A stretch of DNA of 64,000 bases, from positions 1,302,001-1,366,000 of the forward strand of contig NZ_ARVV01000001.1 of NCBI RefSeq assembly GCF_000385375.1, in the 5' to 3' direction. Origin of the DNA: Methyloversatilis discipulorum. GTDB taxonomy: Bacteria > Pseudomonadota > Gammaproteobacteria > Burkholderiales > Rhodocyclaceae. This document shows, in pieces, positions 56,218 through 64,000 of the stretch. The notes below the pieces were generated by a model. That model ran no database searches and was not told where the DNA came from. It saw nothing but the letters and a program-made list of their open reading frames with translations. How positions within the stretch are numbered: the stretch's first letter is position 1; every line of letters begins with the position of its first letter. A program made the position numbers and the translations under genes.

Positions 56218-56925
56218 ATGCGTCGCCTGTTCTGCATGCTGCTGTGCCTGCTTGCTGCGCCCGCCTTCGCAGTACTCGACCTGAACAGTGCCACGGAAGC
56301 CGAACTCGACGCATTGCCCGGCGTCGGGCCGAGCCGCGCGCAGGCCATCATCGAACACCGGACGAAGAACGGGCCTTTCACCTCGGTTGACGAACTGCGC
56401 AGCGTGAAGGGTATCGGTGACAAGACCTTTGCCGAACTGAAGCCGCTGCTGGTCGTCGGCGCGGGCGCGCCGGCATCCGTCGCGCCGCGGGCCGACTTGC
56501 CCGCAGCTCCGGAAGCCGCGCCGGCGTCGTCCGGCGGTTTCCCTTGGTGGATCGTGGCAGTCGTTGCCGTCGGCGCAGCGATCGCTTTCGTACTGATGCG
56601 TCGGCGCGGCACGGCGCAGGCGCCCGCGCAAGCCCCGGTGCCGGTACCCGAAGCACCTGTGCCGCCCGCCAGGCCTGCTGCCGCCAGCGCACCGAAACCC
56701 GCAGCGTCCTCGCCGCCGCCGCGTCCGGCAGGCGGCGCAGCGCACGCTACATCGGGTGCCGCATCCGCACCGCCGGCACGACCGGCGGGCGCGCCGCCCC
56801 GGCCGGCGGGCAGCAGTGCGCCCGCCCAGTCGTCTGCCGCACCGGCCGATACTGCAGCCGACGCTCCATCGTCCGCGCCGCCAAAGCCGGCGGGCGCGCC
56901 TCCGAAACCGGCCGGCTCGCGCTGA
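56218..56925 (+). CDS. ComEA-like helix-hairpin-helix protein with transmembrane segment and Pro/Ala tail
   Basis: 235 aa from ATG 56218. Signal peptide (MRRLFCMLLCLLAAPAFA), then one helix-hairpin-helix pair LDLNSATEAELDALPGVGPS and VDELRSVKGIGDKTFAELKP, typical of ComEA DNA-binding modules. A transmembrane helix (WWIVAVVAVGAAIAFVLM) lies at residues about 104-122. It is followed by 110 residues of low-complexity Pro, Ala and Ser. ComEA proteins bind incoming DNA in transformation; the long flexible tail after a second membrane segment is unlike them. Neighbouring DNA-uptake genes are absent. Confidence 0.75.
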   Translation: MRRLFCMLLCLLAAPAFAVLDLNSATEAELDALPGVGPSRAQAIIEHRTKNGPFTSVDELRSVKGIGDKTFAELKPLLVVGAGAPASVAPRADLPAAPEAAPASSGGFPWWIVAVVAVGAAIAFVLMRRRGTAQAPAQAPVPVPEAPVPPARPAAASAPKPAASSPPPRPAGGAAHATSGAASAPPARPAGAPPRPAGSSAPAQSSAAPADTAADAPSSAPPKPAGAPPKPAGSR

Positions 56926-56952
56926 GACGGCTTCACCGAACCCAAGGCAGCC

Positions 56953-57855
56953 ATGCAATACAAGACTCTCGAAGATTTCGTCGGCAACACGCCGCTGGTC
57001 CGTCTGCAGCGTATTCCGGGGGCCGACAACGACCGCCGTGGCAACGTCATCCTGGCCAAGCTGGAAGGCAACAACCCGGCCGGTTCGGTCAAGGACAGAC
57101 CTGCACTGTCCATGATCAAGCGCGCTGAAGAGCGCGGCGACATCAAGCCGGGCGACACGCTGATCGAGGCGACCAGCGGCAACACCGGTATCGCGCTGGC
57201 GATGGTGGCGGCCATGCGCGGCTACAAGATGATTCTGGTGATGCCCGAGAACCAGAGCATCGAGCGCCGGCAGAGCATGGCCGCCTACGGCGCGGAACTG
57301 GTGCTGACCGCGAAGGAAGGCAGCATGGAACTGGCGCGCGATACGGCCGAGAAACTGCGCGACGAAGGCCGCGGCGTCATCCTCGACCAGTTCGGCAACA
57401 GTGACAATCCGCGCGCCCATATCGAAGGAACAGGGCCGGAGATCTGGCGCGACACCGACGGGCGTGTCACCCACTTCGTCAGTTCGATGGGCACCACGGG
57501 CACCATCATGGGCACCTCGACCTATCTGAAGTCGCAGAATCCGGCGATCCAGATCATCGGCTGCCAGCCGGAAGAGGGTGCGCAGATTCCGGGCATCCGC
57601 AAGTGGCCCGAGGCCTATCTGCCGAAGATCTACGACCGTAGCCGTGTCGATCGGCTGGAGTACGTCGGCCAGCACGACGCCGAGGAAATGACCCGCCGCC
57701 TGGCGCGCGAGGAGGGTATCTGCGCCGGCATCAGCTCGGGCGGCGCGCTGGTCGTCGCGCTGCGCATCGCGGCCGAGGTCGAGAACGCGACCATCGTCAG
57801 CATCGTGTGCGACCGCGGCGACCGCTACCTCTCCACGGGTGTTTTCCCTTCCTGA
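56953..57855 (+). CDS. cysM: Cysteine synthase B
   Basis: 300 aa PLP enzyme that makes cysteine from O-acetylserine with sulfide or thiosulfate. EDFVGNTPLVRLQRI, the PLP lysine in AGSVKDRPAL, EATSGNTGIALAM, and GTTGTIMGTSTYL are present. It is shorter than CysK, and the NPAGSVKDRPAL form points to CysM. Its end overlaps the next gene by 17 bp. Confidence 0.93.
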   Translation: MQYKTLEDFVGNTPLVRLQRIPGADNDRRGNVILAKLEGNNPAGSVKDRPALSMIKRAEERGDIKPGDTLIEATSGNTGIALAMVAAMRGYKMILVMPENQSIERRQSMAAYGAELVLTAKEGSMELARDTAEKLRDEGRGVILDQFGNSDNPRAHIEGTGPEIWRDTDGRVTHFVSSMGTTGTIMGTSTYLKSQNPAIQIIGCQPEEGAQIPGIRKWPEAYLPKIYDRSRVDRLEYVGQHDAEEMTRRLAREEGICAGISSGGALVVALRIAAEVENATIVSIVCDRGDRYLSTGVFPS

Positions 57856-59827
57856 TCGCCTGCGGGGCTTCCTTCTTGCGCTGACGCTGGCGGCGATGCC
57901 GCTCGCCGCCGATGCCGCGTTCGAGCTTCGCTTCGACCGACTGTCGGCGTCGGCCATCACGCTGGATGACGTGCACGTCGAGGCCACGGCGCTGGGCGGT
58001 GGCCGTGCCCGCGTCCGTGCGGCGCGTGCGTTGATTGCCGGGCACACGCTGCAGCAGGTGCAGCTCGACTGCGCGGATTTTTCCGCCTTGCCCGAACAGC
58101 GCTGTCGCGGTGGGGTGCTGCGCGCGCGCGGCTACGGACCGTGGCCGCTCGAGTTTTCGGTGCGCGGTGCGCAGCGGGTGCTCGACGCGAATGTCCGGTT
58201 CTTGCCGGACCTGCGTGTCACTGTCGGCGGCACGCTGGCTGGCGCGCGCCCGCATCTGGCGCTGCAGGCCAAGGCGGTCGACATCGCCCGCCTGCTCGCG
58301 CTCGAGCCCGCGCTGCAGTCCTTGCTGAAGGACTACGCGCCTGCAGGGCGCGCCGACGTCGAAGCCGTGCTGAAGGATTTCGGCGCCGCCCGATCGCCGT
58401 ATGTCGAGGCGCGACTGCTGCTGACCGATGCACGATTCGCGTCGGCTGACGGTCTGCGTGCCGCCGAGGGTATTTCGCTCGCGCTCGCCCTCGATGCCAC
58501 CCGGCAGGGCGAAGACTGGCTGGGCCGTGCCTCGGTGGACTGGAAGACCGGCGAACTGCTGTGGGACAGCATCTATTTGAAGGGCGGCGGGACGACGCTG
58601 GCGAGCGATTTTGTGCTGACTGCCGGCGGCCTTGAACTGCGCGCCGGCACGCTGGATCTGGCCGATGTGGGGCGGCTGAACCTGGAGGCGCGCTTCGCGC
58701 GGTCGCCGGCAACGCTGACGCGCGCGCGCGTCGAGGGTCGTTCGTTCGATCTCGACGCGCTGAACACGCGCTTCGTCGAACCGCTGTTCGCTGCGCGCGG
58801 CTGGCCGACCTTCGCATTGTCCGGCCGCGCCGATCTTGTCGCCGAGTTCGACGCACAGGGAGCGACGGCCGCGACGCTGCATCTGGCCAATGCAGCGGTC
58901 GCCGACAAGTCGGGGCGCTGGTCGCTCGACGGCGTAAGCGCGGTTCTTCCGTGGCAGCGCGATGCGCAGACCGAGCCGCACGCAGCGATCACCTCAGCGC
59001 ACTTCGACCGCTTGCCCTTCGGCGCGTTCGAACTGAAAGCAAGCCTGGCGGCCGACCGGGTGTCGCTCGAACCGGTGCGCATACCGGTGCTCGATGCCGG
59101 GCTGCGACTCAATCTGCTCGATTTCCGAAGGGCCGACGGCCGCTGGCGCGGCGATCTGTCCTTTGATCTGGAACCGGTGTCGATGCCGGAACTGAGCGAA
59201 GCGCTGGGCCTGCCGCGCATGGCCGGCAGCCTGGGTGCCAGCGTGCCGCACGTCAGCTGGCGTGACGGCGTGCTCTCACTGGATGGTCAGTTGCTGATCC
59301 GCGTGTTCGACGGCTATGTTGCCGCCACCGGGCTGCGCGTCATTGAACCCCTCGGAACGACGCCGCGTGTTCTTGCCGACCTCCAGATGCGTTACATCGA
59401 TCTGGAGGCGCTGACCGACACCGTCAAGTTTGGCCGCATCACCGGTCGACTCGATGGTGACGTGAAGGGGCTGGAACTGCTGCGCTGGCGGCCTGTGGCC
59501 TTCGACGCGCACATACGGTCGAGTGAGGGTGACTATCCGCGCGTGATCAGCCAGCGCGCGGTGCAGAACATCACCGCGCTCGGCGGACCGGGTGCGGCGG
59601 CGGCGATACAGCGCAGCTTCCTCGGTTTCTTCGAGCGCTTCGGTTATCGCCGCATCGGCCTGTCCTGCGTGCTGCGTGGCGACGTATGCGCAATGGACGG
59701 TCTGGCGAGCAAGGGCGGCGGATTCGTGTTGATCGAAGGCGGTGGCGTCCCGGCGCTCAGCGTGGTTGGCTACAATCGACGCGTCGATTGGCCGGAGCTG
59801 ATCGAGCGACTGCGGCGGGGTGACTGA
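57839..59827 (+). CDS. YdbH-like AsmA-type envelope protein
   Basis: 662 aa from GTG 57839, overlapping cysM. An N-terminal hydrophobic signal (LRGFLLALTLAAMPLAADA) is followed by a long beta-rich sequence (FELRFDRLSASAITLDDVHV, DGYVAATGLRVIEPL) ending SVVGYNRRVDWPELIERLR. The shape is that of YdbH/AsmA-like bridging proteins of intermembrane phospholipid transport. The neighbours, a small lipoprotein and a YdbL protein, reproduce the E. coli ydbH-ynbE-ydbL trio. That gene order is the main support. Confidence 0.72.
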   Translation: MFSLPDRLRGFLLALTLAAMPLAADAAFELRFDRLSASAITLDDVHVEATALGGGRARVRAARALIAGHTLQQVQLDCADFSALPEQRCRGGVLRARGYGPWPLEFSVRGAQRVLDANVRFLPDLRVTVGGTLAGARPHLALQAKAVDIARLLALEPALQSLLKDYAPAGRADVEAVLKDFGAARSPYVEARLLLTDARFASADGLRAAEGISLALALDATRQGEDWLGRASVDWKTGELLWDSIYLKGGGTTLASDFVLTAGGLELRAGTLDLADVGRLNLEARFARSPATLTRARVEGRSFDLDALNTRFVEPLFAARGWPTFALSGRADLVAEFDAQGATAATLHLANAAVADKSGRWSLDGVSAVLPWQRDAQTEPHAAITSAHFDRLPFGAFELKASLAADRVSLEPVRIPVLDAGLRLNLLDFRRADGRWRGDLSFDLEPVSMPELSEALGLPRMAGSLGASVPHVSWRDGVLSLDGQLLIRVFDGYVAATGLRVIEPLGTTPRVLADLQMRYIDLEALTDTVKFGRITGRLDGDVKGLELLRWRPVAFDAHIRSSEGDYPRVISQRAVQNITALGGPGAAAAIQRSFLGFFERFGYRRIGLSCVLRGDVCAMDGLASKGGGFVLIEGGGVPALSVVGYNRRVDWPELIERLRRGD

Positions 59828-59860
59828 CGCGAAGCCGGTCGTCAAATGAATGGAGACACG

Positions 59861-60052
59861 ATGACGAATGCGATGACCAGGACGATCTGCCTGATGCTGA
59901 CGGGTGCTGCGCTGTCGGCAGCGTGCGTCACCATCAATATCTATTTCCCCGCCGCTGCCGCAGAGAAGGCAGCCGACCGCATCATCGACGAGGTGTGGCA
60001 GCTGAAGAAGGAACAGGACAGCAAGGCCCAGCCGGAAGGAAGCCAGCAATGA
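59861..60052 (+). CDS. Small lipoprotein of the YdbH-YnbE-YdbL-type cluster
   Basis: 63 aa from ATG 59861, preceded by ATGGAG; ATG 59846 is in frame. A signal sequence ends at a Cys (LTGAALSAAC), then VTINIYFPAAAAEKAADRII. The VTINIYFPAAAAEKAADRII segment recurs in short betaproteobacterial lipoproteins before ydbL. It occupies the place of E. coli ynbE but differs from it in sequence. The lipobox is slightly non-canonical. Confidence 0.75.
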   Translation: MTNAMTRTICLMLTGAALSAACVTINIYFPAAAAEKAADRIIDEVWQLKKEQDSKAQPEGSQQ

Positions 60053-60459
60053 ACACACTGAAACGCATGGTCCTGCTCGGTGCGATGTGGGCGACGATGG
60101 CATGGGCGCAGGGCAATATCGAGATCAACACGCCGGCGATCAGCCAGATCAAGTCAAGCATGCAGGCAAGGCACACGCAGCTTGCACCGCATTACGCCTC
60201 CGGTGCAGTCGGTCTGGGGGCCGACGGCAACGTCGTGCTGCGCGATGCCAATGCAGTGCCGTTGGCGCAACGACAGGCGGTACAGGGCCTTGTCGCGCAG
60301 GAGAACACGGATCGCGCCGCGCTCTACCGCGAGATCGCCCGCGCCAACGGTCACCCGGAATGGGAGGCGGACATCCGCTCGACGTTTGCCCAGCGCTGGA
60401 TCGAACGCGCGCAGTCGGGCTGGTACATCCAGTCCGGCGCTCAGTGGTCGCGCAAGTAA
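60049..60459 (+). CDS. ydbL: YdbL-family (DUF1318) periplasmic protein
   Basis: 136 aa. Signal peptide (MVLLGAMWATMAWAQ), then the DUF1318 core NIEINTPAISQIKSSMQARH, LAPHYASGAVGLGADG and EIARANGHPEWEADI, ending SAQWSRK with WYIQSG. YdbL assists YdbH-YnbE in lipid transport in E. coli. It overlaps the lipoprotein gene by 4 bp. Confidence 0.85.
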   Translation: MNTLKRMVLLGAMWATMAWAQGNIEINTPAISQIKSSMQARHTQLAPHYASGAVGLGADGNVVLRDANAVPLAQRQAVQGLVAQENTDRAALYREIARANGHPEWEADIRSTFAQRWIERAQSGWYIQSGAQWSRK

Positions 60460-60499
60460 GCAAATTCGAACAACAACACAAAGTCATCACGGGATTTTC

Positions 60500-61291
60500 A
60501 TGGCCGCCGTACTCGTATTCGATATCGAAAGCATTCCGGACATCGCCGGCATCCGCACGCTCAACAACCTGCCGGATGAGCTGTCCGACGCCGAGGTGGC
60601 GGAGTTCGCCTTCCAGCAGCGTCGTGCCGCGGTCGGTCACGACTTCCTGCCGCTGCACCTGCAGCGCGTGGTGGTGATCTCGTGTGCGCTGCGCGACGCG
60701 AAATCGTTGAAGGTGTGGTCGCTGTCCGAGCCGGAGAACGGCGAGGGCCAGATCATCCAGCGCTTCTACGAGGGCATCGAGAAGCTGACGCCGCAGATCG
60801 TGTCGTGGAACGGCGCCGGCTTCGACCTGCCGGTGCTGCACTACCGCGGCCTGATCCACGGCGTGACCGCACCGCGCTATTGGGAAATGGGCGAGGGCGA
60901 CGGTCCGGACGCGCGCGAGTTCAAGTGGAACAACTACATCAGCCGCTATCACTCGCGCCATCTGGACCTGATGGATCTGCTCGCGCTGTATCAGGGCCGC
61001 GGCAATGCGCCGCTCGACGATCTGGCGAAGCTGATCGGTTTCCCAGGCAAGCTGGGCATGGATGGCTCGGCTGTATGGGGCGCCTGGCAGCGCGGCGAGA
61101 TCGCTGGCATCCGCGATTACTGCGAAACGGACGTACTGAATACCTTCCTCGTGTTCCAGCGTTTCCAGCTGATGCGCGGCGTACTTGACCGCGCGCAGTA
61201 CGACGCCGAGATCGCCTTCGTGCGCGAGTGGCTGGCGACCCAGCCGGGTGATCACTGGAAGGAATATCTGGCGGCGTGGAAAGCAGCCTGA
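60500..61291 (+). CDS. 3'-5' exonuclease, DnaQ-like
   Basis: 263 aa. An RNase H-fold exonuclease of the predicted polysaccharide-biosynthesis-linked family. Catalytic acidic residues appear in VFDIESIPD (motif I), SWNGAGFDLPVLHYRG (motif II) and AGIRDYCETDVLNTFLVF (motif III, with Tyr before the last Asp). The physiological substrate is unknown. It stands alone, 41 bp after the ydbL gene and just before tRNA-Val. Confidence 0.85.
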   Translation: MAAVLVFDIESIPDIAGIRTLNNLPDELSDAEVAEFAFQQRRAAVGHDFLPLHLQRVVVISCALRDAKSLKVWSLSEPENGEGQIIQRFYEGIEKLTPQIVSWNGAGFDLPVLHYRGLIHGVTAPRYWEMGEGDGPDAREFKWNNYISRYHSRHLDLMDLLALYQGRGNAPLDDLAKLIGFPGKLGMDGSAVWGAWQRGEIAGIRDYCETDVLNTFLVFQRFQLMRGVLDRAQYDAEIAFVREWLATQPGDHWKEYLAAWKAA

Positions 61292-61314
61292 CTCGACTGG
61301 CGTGAAAAAATGTC

Positions 61315-61342
61315 TTGAACGGGGGCGAGATTTCGCTATACT
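61315..61342 (+). promoter_or_regulatory. tRNA-Val promoter
   Basis: TTGAAC (61315-61320) and TATACT (61337-61342) separated by 16 bp; the tRNA 5' end is 15 bp after the -10. Confidence 0.65.
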
Positions 61343-61356
61343 TGCGCCCTCTCTTC

Positions 61357-61433
61357 AGGCGCGTAGCTCAGCTGGTTAGAGCACCACCTTGACATGGTGG
61401 GGGTCGTTGGTTCGAGTCCAATCGCGCCTACCA
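61357..61433 (+). tRNA. tRNA-Val (anticodon GAC)
   Basis: 77 nt including encoded CCA. The acceptor AGGCGCG pairs with CGCGCCT over 7 bp, with discriminator A. Anticodon stem CCACC and GGTGG enclose loop TTGACAT, giving anticodon GAC for valine. The D arm GCTCAGCTGGTTAGAGC and T arm GTTGG-TTCGAGT-CCAAT are canonical. Confidence 0.95.
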
Positions 61434-61524
61434 ACACACACTGCAGGGCTTGAAAGGCAGCGTTATGACACCGCGAACTCGTTTCACCCCGGTATCGATC
61501 ACTGCCTGAGGCCTGCAGCCAAAG

Positions 61525-61579
61525 ACGCACGTTCTGACGTGCGCAGACAGAAAAGTGCGGCCCAGGCCGCACTTTTTTT
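61525..61579 (+). terminator. Hairpin pair and terminator between tRNA-Val and thrS
   Basis: A first hairpin (GCACGT, loop TCTG, ACGTGC, within 61527-61542) is followed by a strong terminator with arms AAAAGTGCGGCC and GGCCGCACTTTT (61551-61576) and a run of T. It lies just 50 bp before the thrS start, so either it ends the tRNA transcript or it acts as a thrS leader attenuator. Confidence 0.75.
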
Positions 61580-61629
61580 TCGTCTGCAGATTCCATTACA
61601 TCCCCGTTACCGATTTCCGGAGCAAGACC

Positions 61630-63552
61630 ATGGTCAACATCACCCTGCCTGATGGTTCGGTCCGCAGTTTCGAATCCGCCGTGACCGTGCGCGACGTCGC
61701 CGCGTCCATCGGCGCAGGTCTTGCAAAGGCGGCTCTGGCCGGCCGCGTGGACGGCAAGCTCGTCGATACCTCCTTTGTCATCGAGAACGACGCGCAGCTG
61801 GCCATCGTGACCGACAAGGACGCCGACGGACTCGACATGATCCGCCACTCAACTGCTCACCTGCTGGCGTATGCGGTGAAGGAGCTGTTCCCGGACGCGC
61901 AAGTGACCATCGGCCCGGTGATCGACAACGGCTTCTATTACGACTTCTCGTACAAGCGCCCGTTCACGCCGGAAGATCTGGTGGCGATCGAGCAGCGCAT
62001 GGCCGAACTGGCGAAGAAGGACATTCCGGTGTCGCGCGAGGTTTGGCAGCGTGACAAGGCGGTCGAGTTCTTCAAGTCCATCGGCGAGCACTACAAGGCG
62101 GAAATCATCGCGTCGATTCCGGCCGACCAGGACGTGTCGCTGTACCGCGAAGGCGATTTCATCGACCTGTGCCGCGGCCCGCACGTACCGTCCACTGGCA
62201 AGCTCAAGGTGTTCAAGCTGATGAAGGTGGCCGGCGCCTACTGGCGCGGTGACGCGAAGAACGAAATGCTCCAGCGCATCTACGGCACGGCCTGGGCGAA
62301 GAAGGATGAGCAGGACGCCTATCTGAACATGCTGGAAGAGGCGGAAAAGCGCGATCACCGTCGTCTGGCCAAGCAGCTCGACCTCTTCCACATGCAGGAA
62401 GAGGCGCCGGGCATGGTGTTCTGGCACCCGAAGGGCTGGGTGGTGTGGCAGCAGATCGAGCAGTACATGCGCCATGCGCTCGACCGCGCTGGCTACCGCG
62501 AAGTGAAGACGCCGCTGATGATGGACCGTGTGCTGTGGGAGAAGTCCGGCCACTGGGAGAACTACCGCGAGAACATGTTCACCACCGAGTCGGAGAAGCG
62601 TGACTACGCGGTGAAGCCGATGAACTGCCCGGGTCACGTGCAGATCTTCAACAACTCGCTGCATTCCTACCGCGACCTGCCGCTGCGCATCGCCGAATTC
62701 GGTTCCTGCCACCGCAACGAGCCGTCCGGCGCGCTGCATGGCCTGATGCGCGTGCGCGGTTTTGTGCAGGACGACGCGCACATCTTCTGTACCGAGGGCC
62801 AGATCACGTCGGAGGTGATCGCCTTCAACGAACTTCTGCAGACCGTGTATCGCGATTTCGGTTTCACCGACGTCGCGGTCAAGCTGTCGCTGCGTCCGCC
62901 GAAGCGGGCCGGTTCCGACGACGTGTGGGATCGCGCCGAAGCTGGCTTGCGCGACGCGCTGTCGGCGTCCGGCATGCAGTGGGAAGAACTGCCGGGCGAG
63001 GGCGCCTTCTATGGTCCGAAGATCGAGTACCACATCAAGGACGCGATCGGTCGCTCGTGGCAGTGCGGCACGCTGCAGCTCGATTTCGTGCTGCCTGAGC
63101 GTCTGTACGCCGAGTATGTGGCCGAGGACAACTCGCGTCAGCGTCCGGTCATGCTGCACCGCGCCGTGCTCGGTTCGCTCGAGCGTTTCATCGGCATCCT
63201 GATCGAAAACCACGCCGGAAACTTCCCTTTGTGGCTCGCGCCGGTGCAGGCGGTCGTGATGAGCATCACCGAAGCTCAGGCCGATTACGCTCAAACCGTT
63301 GCAAATGCGCTACGCGACGCCGGTCTGCGCGTCGAATGCGATTTGCGCGGAGAGAAAATAAACTATAAAATCCGCGAACATAGCTTGCAAAAGCTGCCTT
63401 ACCAGATTGTCGTAGGCGACAAGGAGAAGGCAGCGAACGTGGTGGCCGTGCGTGCCCGCGGAAATATCGATCTCGGGCAGATGCCTTTGAGCGACCTGAT
63501 TCAGCGTTTCGCTGATGAAATCGCTTCCCGGGGCATCGATCGCACGGCTTGA
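61630..63552 (+). CDS. thrS: Threonyl-tRNA synthetase
   Basis: 640 aa class II synthetase. ATG 61630 with GGAGC nearby gives [20 protein letters not shown]. Domains: TGS (1-60), tRNA second additional domain ([17 protein letters not shown] at about 73-90, the editing site), the catalytic core with [10 protein letters not shown] and [19 protein letters not shown], and the C-terminal anticodon-binding part from [15 protein letters not shown]. The usual thrS-infC order follows. Confidence 0.97.
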   Translation: MVNITLPDGSVRSFESAVTVRDVAASIGAGLAKAALAGRVDGKLVDTSFVIENDAQLAIVTDKDADGLDMIRHSTAHLLAYAVKELFPDAQVTIGPVIDNGFYYDFSYKRPFTPEDLVAIEQRMAELAKKDIPVSREVWQRDKAVEFFKSIGEHYKAEIIASIPADQDVSLYREGDFIDLCRGPHVPSTGKLKVFKLMKVAGAYWRGDAKNEMLQRIYGTAWAKKDEQDAYLNMLEEAEKRDHRRLAKQLDLFHMQEEAPGMVFWHPKGWVVWQQIEQYMRHALDRAGYREVKTPLMMDRVLWEKSGHWENYRENMFTTESEKRDYAVKPMNCPGHVQIFNNSLHSYRDLPLRIAEFGSCHRNEPSGALHGLMRVRGFVQDDAHIFCTEGQITSEVIAFNELLQTVYRDFGFTDVAVKLSLRPPKRAGSDDVWDRAEAGLRDALSASGMQWEELPGEGAFYGPKIEYHIKDAIGRSWQCGTLQLDFVLPERLYAEYVAEDNSRQRPVMLHRAVLGSLERFIGILIENHAGNFPLWLAPVQAVVMSITEAQADYAQTVANALRDAGLRVECDLRGEKINYKIREHSLQKLPYQIVVGDKEKAANVVAVRARGNIDLGQMPLSDLIQRFADEIASRGIDRTA

Positions 63553-63577
63553 TTTTTTTCGTCTCGGGAGTACGAGC

Positions 63578-64000
63578 ATCAGTCAGCAAAAATCGCAGCG
63601 CACCAATTCGGAGATCAACGCCCCTGAAATCCGCCTCGTAGGCGACGAGGGCGAACAGCTTGGAATCATGTCTTCACGCCAGGCATTGGCCATGGCGGAA
63701 GAGGCTGGCCTTGATCTGGTCGAAATTGCGCCGCTTGCCAAGCCGCCGGTCTGTCGTCTGATGGACTTCGGCAAGTTCAAGTACCAGGAAGCCAAGCGCG
63801 CTGCCGAGGCGAAAGCCAAGCAGAAGCAGATCCAGGTCAAGGAAGTCAAGTTCCGTCCGGGTACGGACGAGGGTGACTACCAGATCAAGCTGCGCAACCT
63901 GACGCGCTTCCTTCAGGACGGCGACAAGGCGAAGGTCACCCTTCGTTTCCGCGGTCGTGAAATGGCGCACCAGGAGTTCGGTATCCGCCTGCTTGAGCGC
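63578..64000 (+). CDS. infC: Translation initiation factor IF-3, partial, non-canonical ATC start
   Basis: The first 141 codons of IF-3, running off the window end. [20 protein letters not shown] is the typical N-terminus; [20 protein letters not shown] and [18 protein letters not shown] are the linker; [20 protein letters not shown] is the C-domain. No ATG or GTG is available before the conserved start, but ATC at 63578 follows GGGAG by 7 bp. Rare AUU/AUC starts are the known basis for IF-3 autoregulation, since IF-3 rejects them. It lies 25 bp after thrS. Confidence 0.9.
   Translation, partial: MSQQKSQRTNSEINAPEIRLVGDEGEQLGIMSSRQALAMAEEAGLDLVEIAPLAKPPVCRLMDFGKFKYQEAKRAAEAKAKQKQIQVKEVKFRPGTDEGDYQIKLRNLTRFLQDGDKAKVTLRFRGREMAHQEFGIRLLER

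Overview
The window is a high-GC betaproteobacterial chromosome segment carrying one well-delimited mobile island. Taxonomic signals are the gene order gyrA-serC-pheA-hisC-tyrA-aroA-cmk-rpsA-ihfB-lapA-lapB, a one-piece tmRNA with the tag ANDESYALAA, a PHB depolymerase, a cysM / YdbH-like / YdbL block and thrS-infC. A Rhodocyclales- or Methyloversatilis-like organism is my inference; no ribosomal RNA is present to settle it.

Region 1 (1-4857) is core: dusC, an MscS-type channel, an exported short-chain-length PHB depolymerase and a REC-PAS-GGDEF diguanylate cyclase.

Region 2 (4858-38464, 33,607 bp) is a complete Tn7-like transposon whose ends I could define from the sequence. The termini are imperfect inverted repeats beginning TGTGCCGTTA (19 of 24 positions match). 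They are flanked by a perfect 5-bp target duplication GCCCG (4853-4857 and 38465-38469). At least seven 18-bp transposase-binding-like repeats lie at the ends. The transposition genes sit at the right end: a TnsA-TnsB fusion, a TnsC/TniB ATPase and TniQ, with a divergent DUF6471 gene. No CRISPR array or cas gene is visible. The insertion lies 25 bp beyond the 3' end of ssrA (tmRNA), inside the 3' arm of its intrinsic terminator; joining the two flanks restores a 10-bp stem plus a T-tract. This resembles Tn7 at glmS, with tmRNA as the apparent attachment site.

The cargo, left to right, is: an unrecognised HTH-like protein; an MbcA/ParS/Xre-type antitoxin without a visible toxin; a HAD-fold protein; a mosaic of remnants; a three-gene operon for a secreted 2,625-residue SpvB/FG-GAP/RHS protein with a predicted outer-membrane barrel and an exported amidohydrolase; a HipBA toxin-antitoxin pair with three evenly spaced palindromic operators; and a dndBCDE DNA phosphorothioation operon. 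Convergent to dnd is a four-gene set (SF2 helicase, ParB-like protein, GIY-YIG nuclease, second DGQHR protein). This set is the best candidate for an undescribed phosphorothioation-linked restriction or sensing module. No dndA is present, so the cysteine desulfurase would have to come from elsewhere.

Region 3 (38465-64000) is core: ssrA, gph, ubiG, an OmpA-family protein, a TRZ/ATZ amidohydrolase, then gyrA and the tightly coupled serC-pheA-hisC-tyrA-aroA-cmk operon linking serine, phenylalanine/tyrosine and shikimate synthesis. Next come rpsA, ihfB, lapA-lapB, the heptose-7-phosphate kinase, a helix-hairpin-helix protein, cysM, a YdbH-like / lipoprotein / YdbL trio, a 3'-5' exonuclease, tRNA-Val(GAC), thrS and the start of infC, which appears to use an ATC start codon and runs off the window end.
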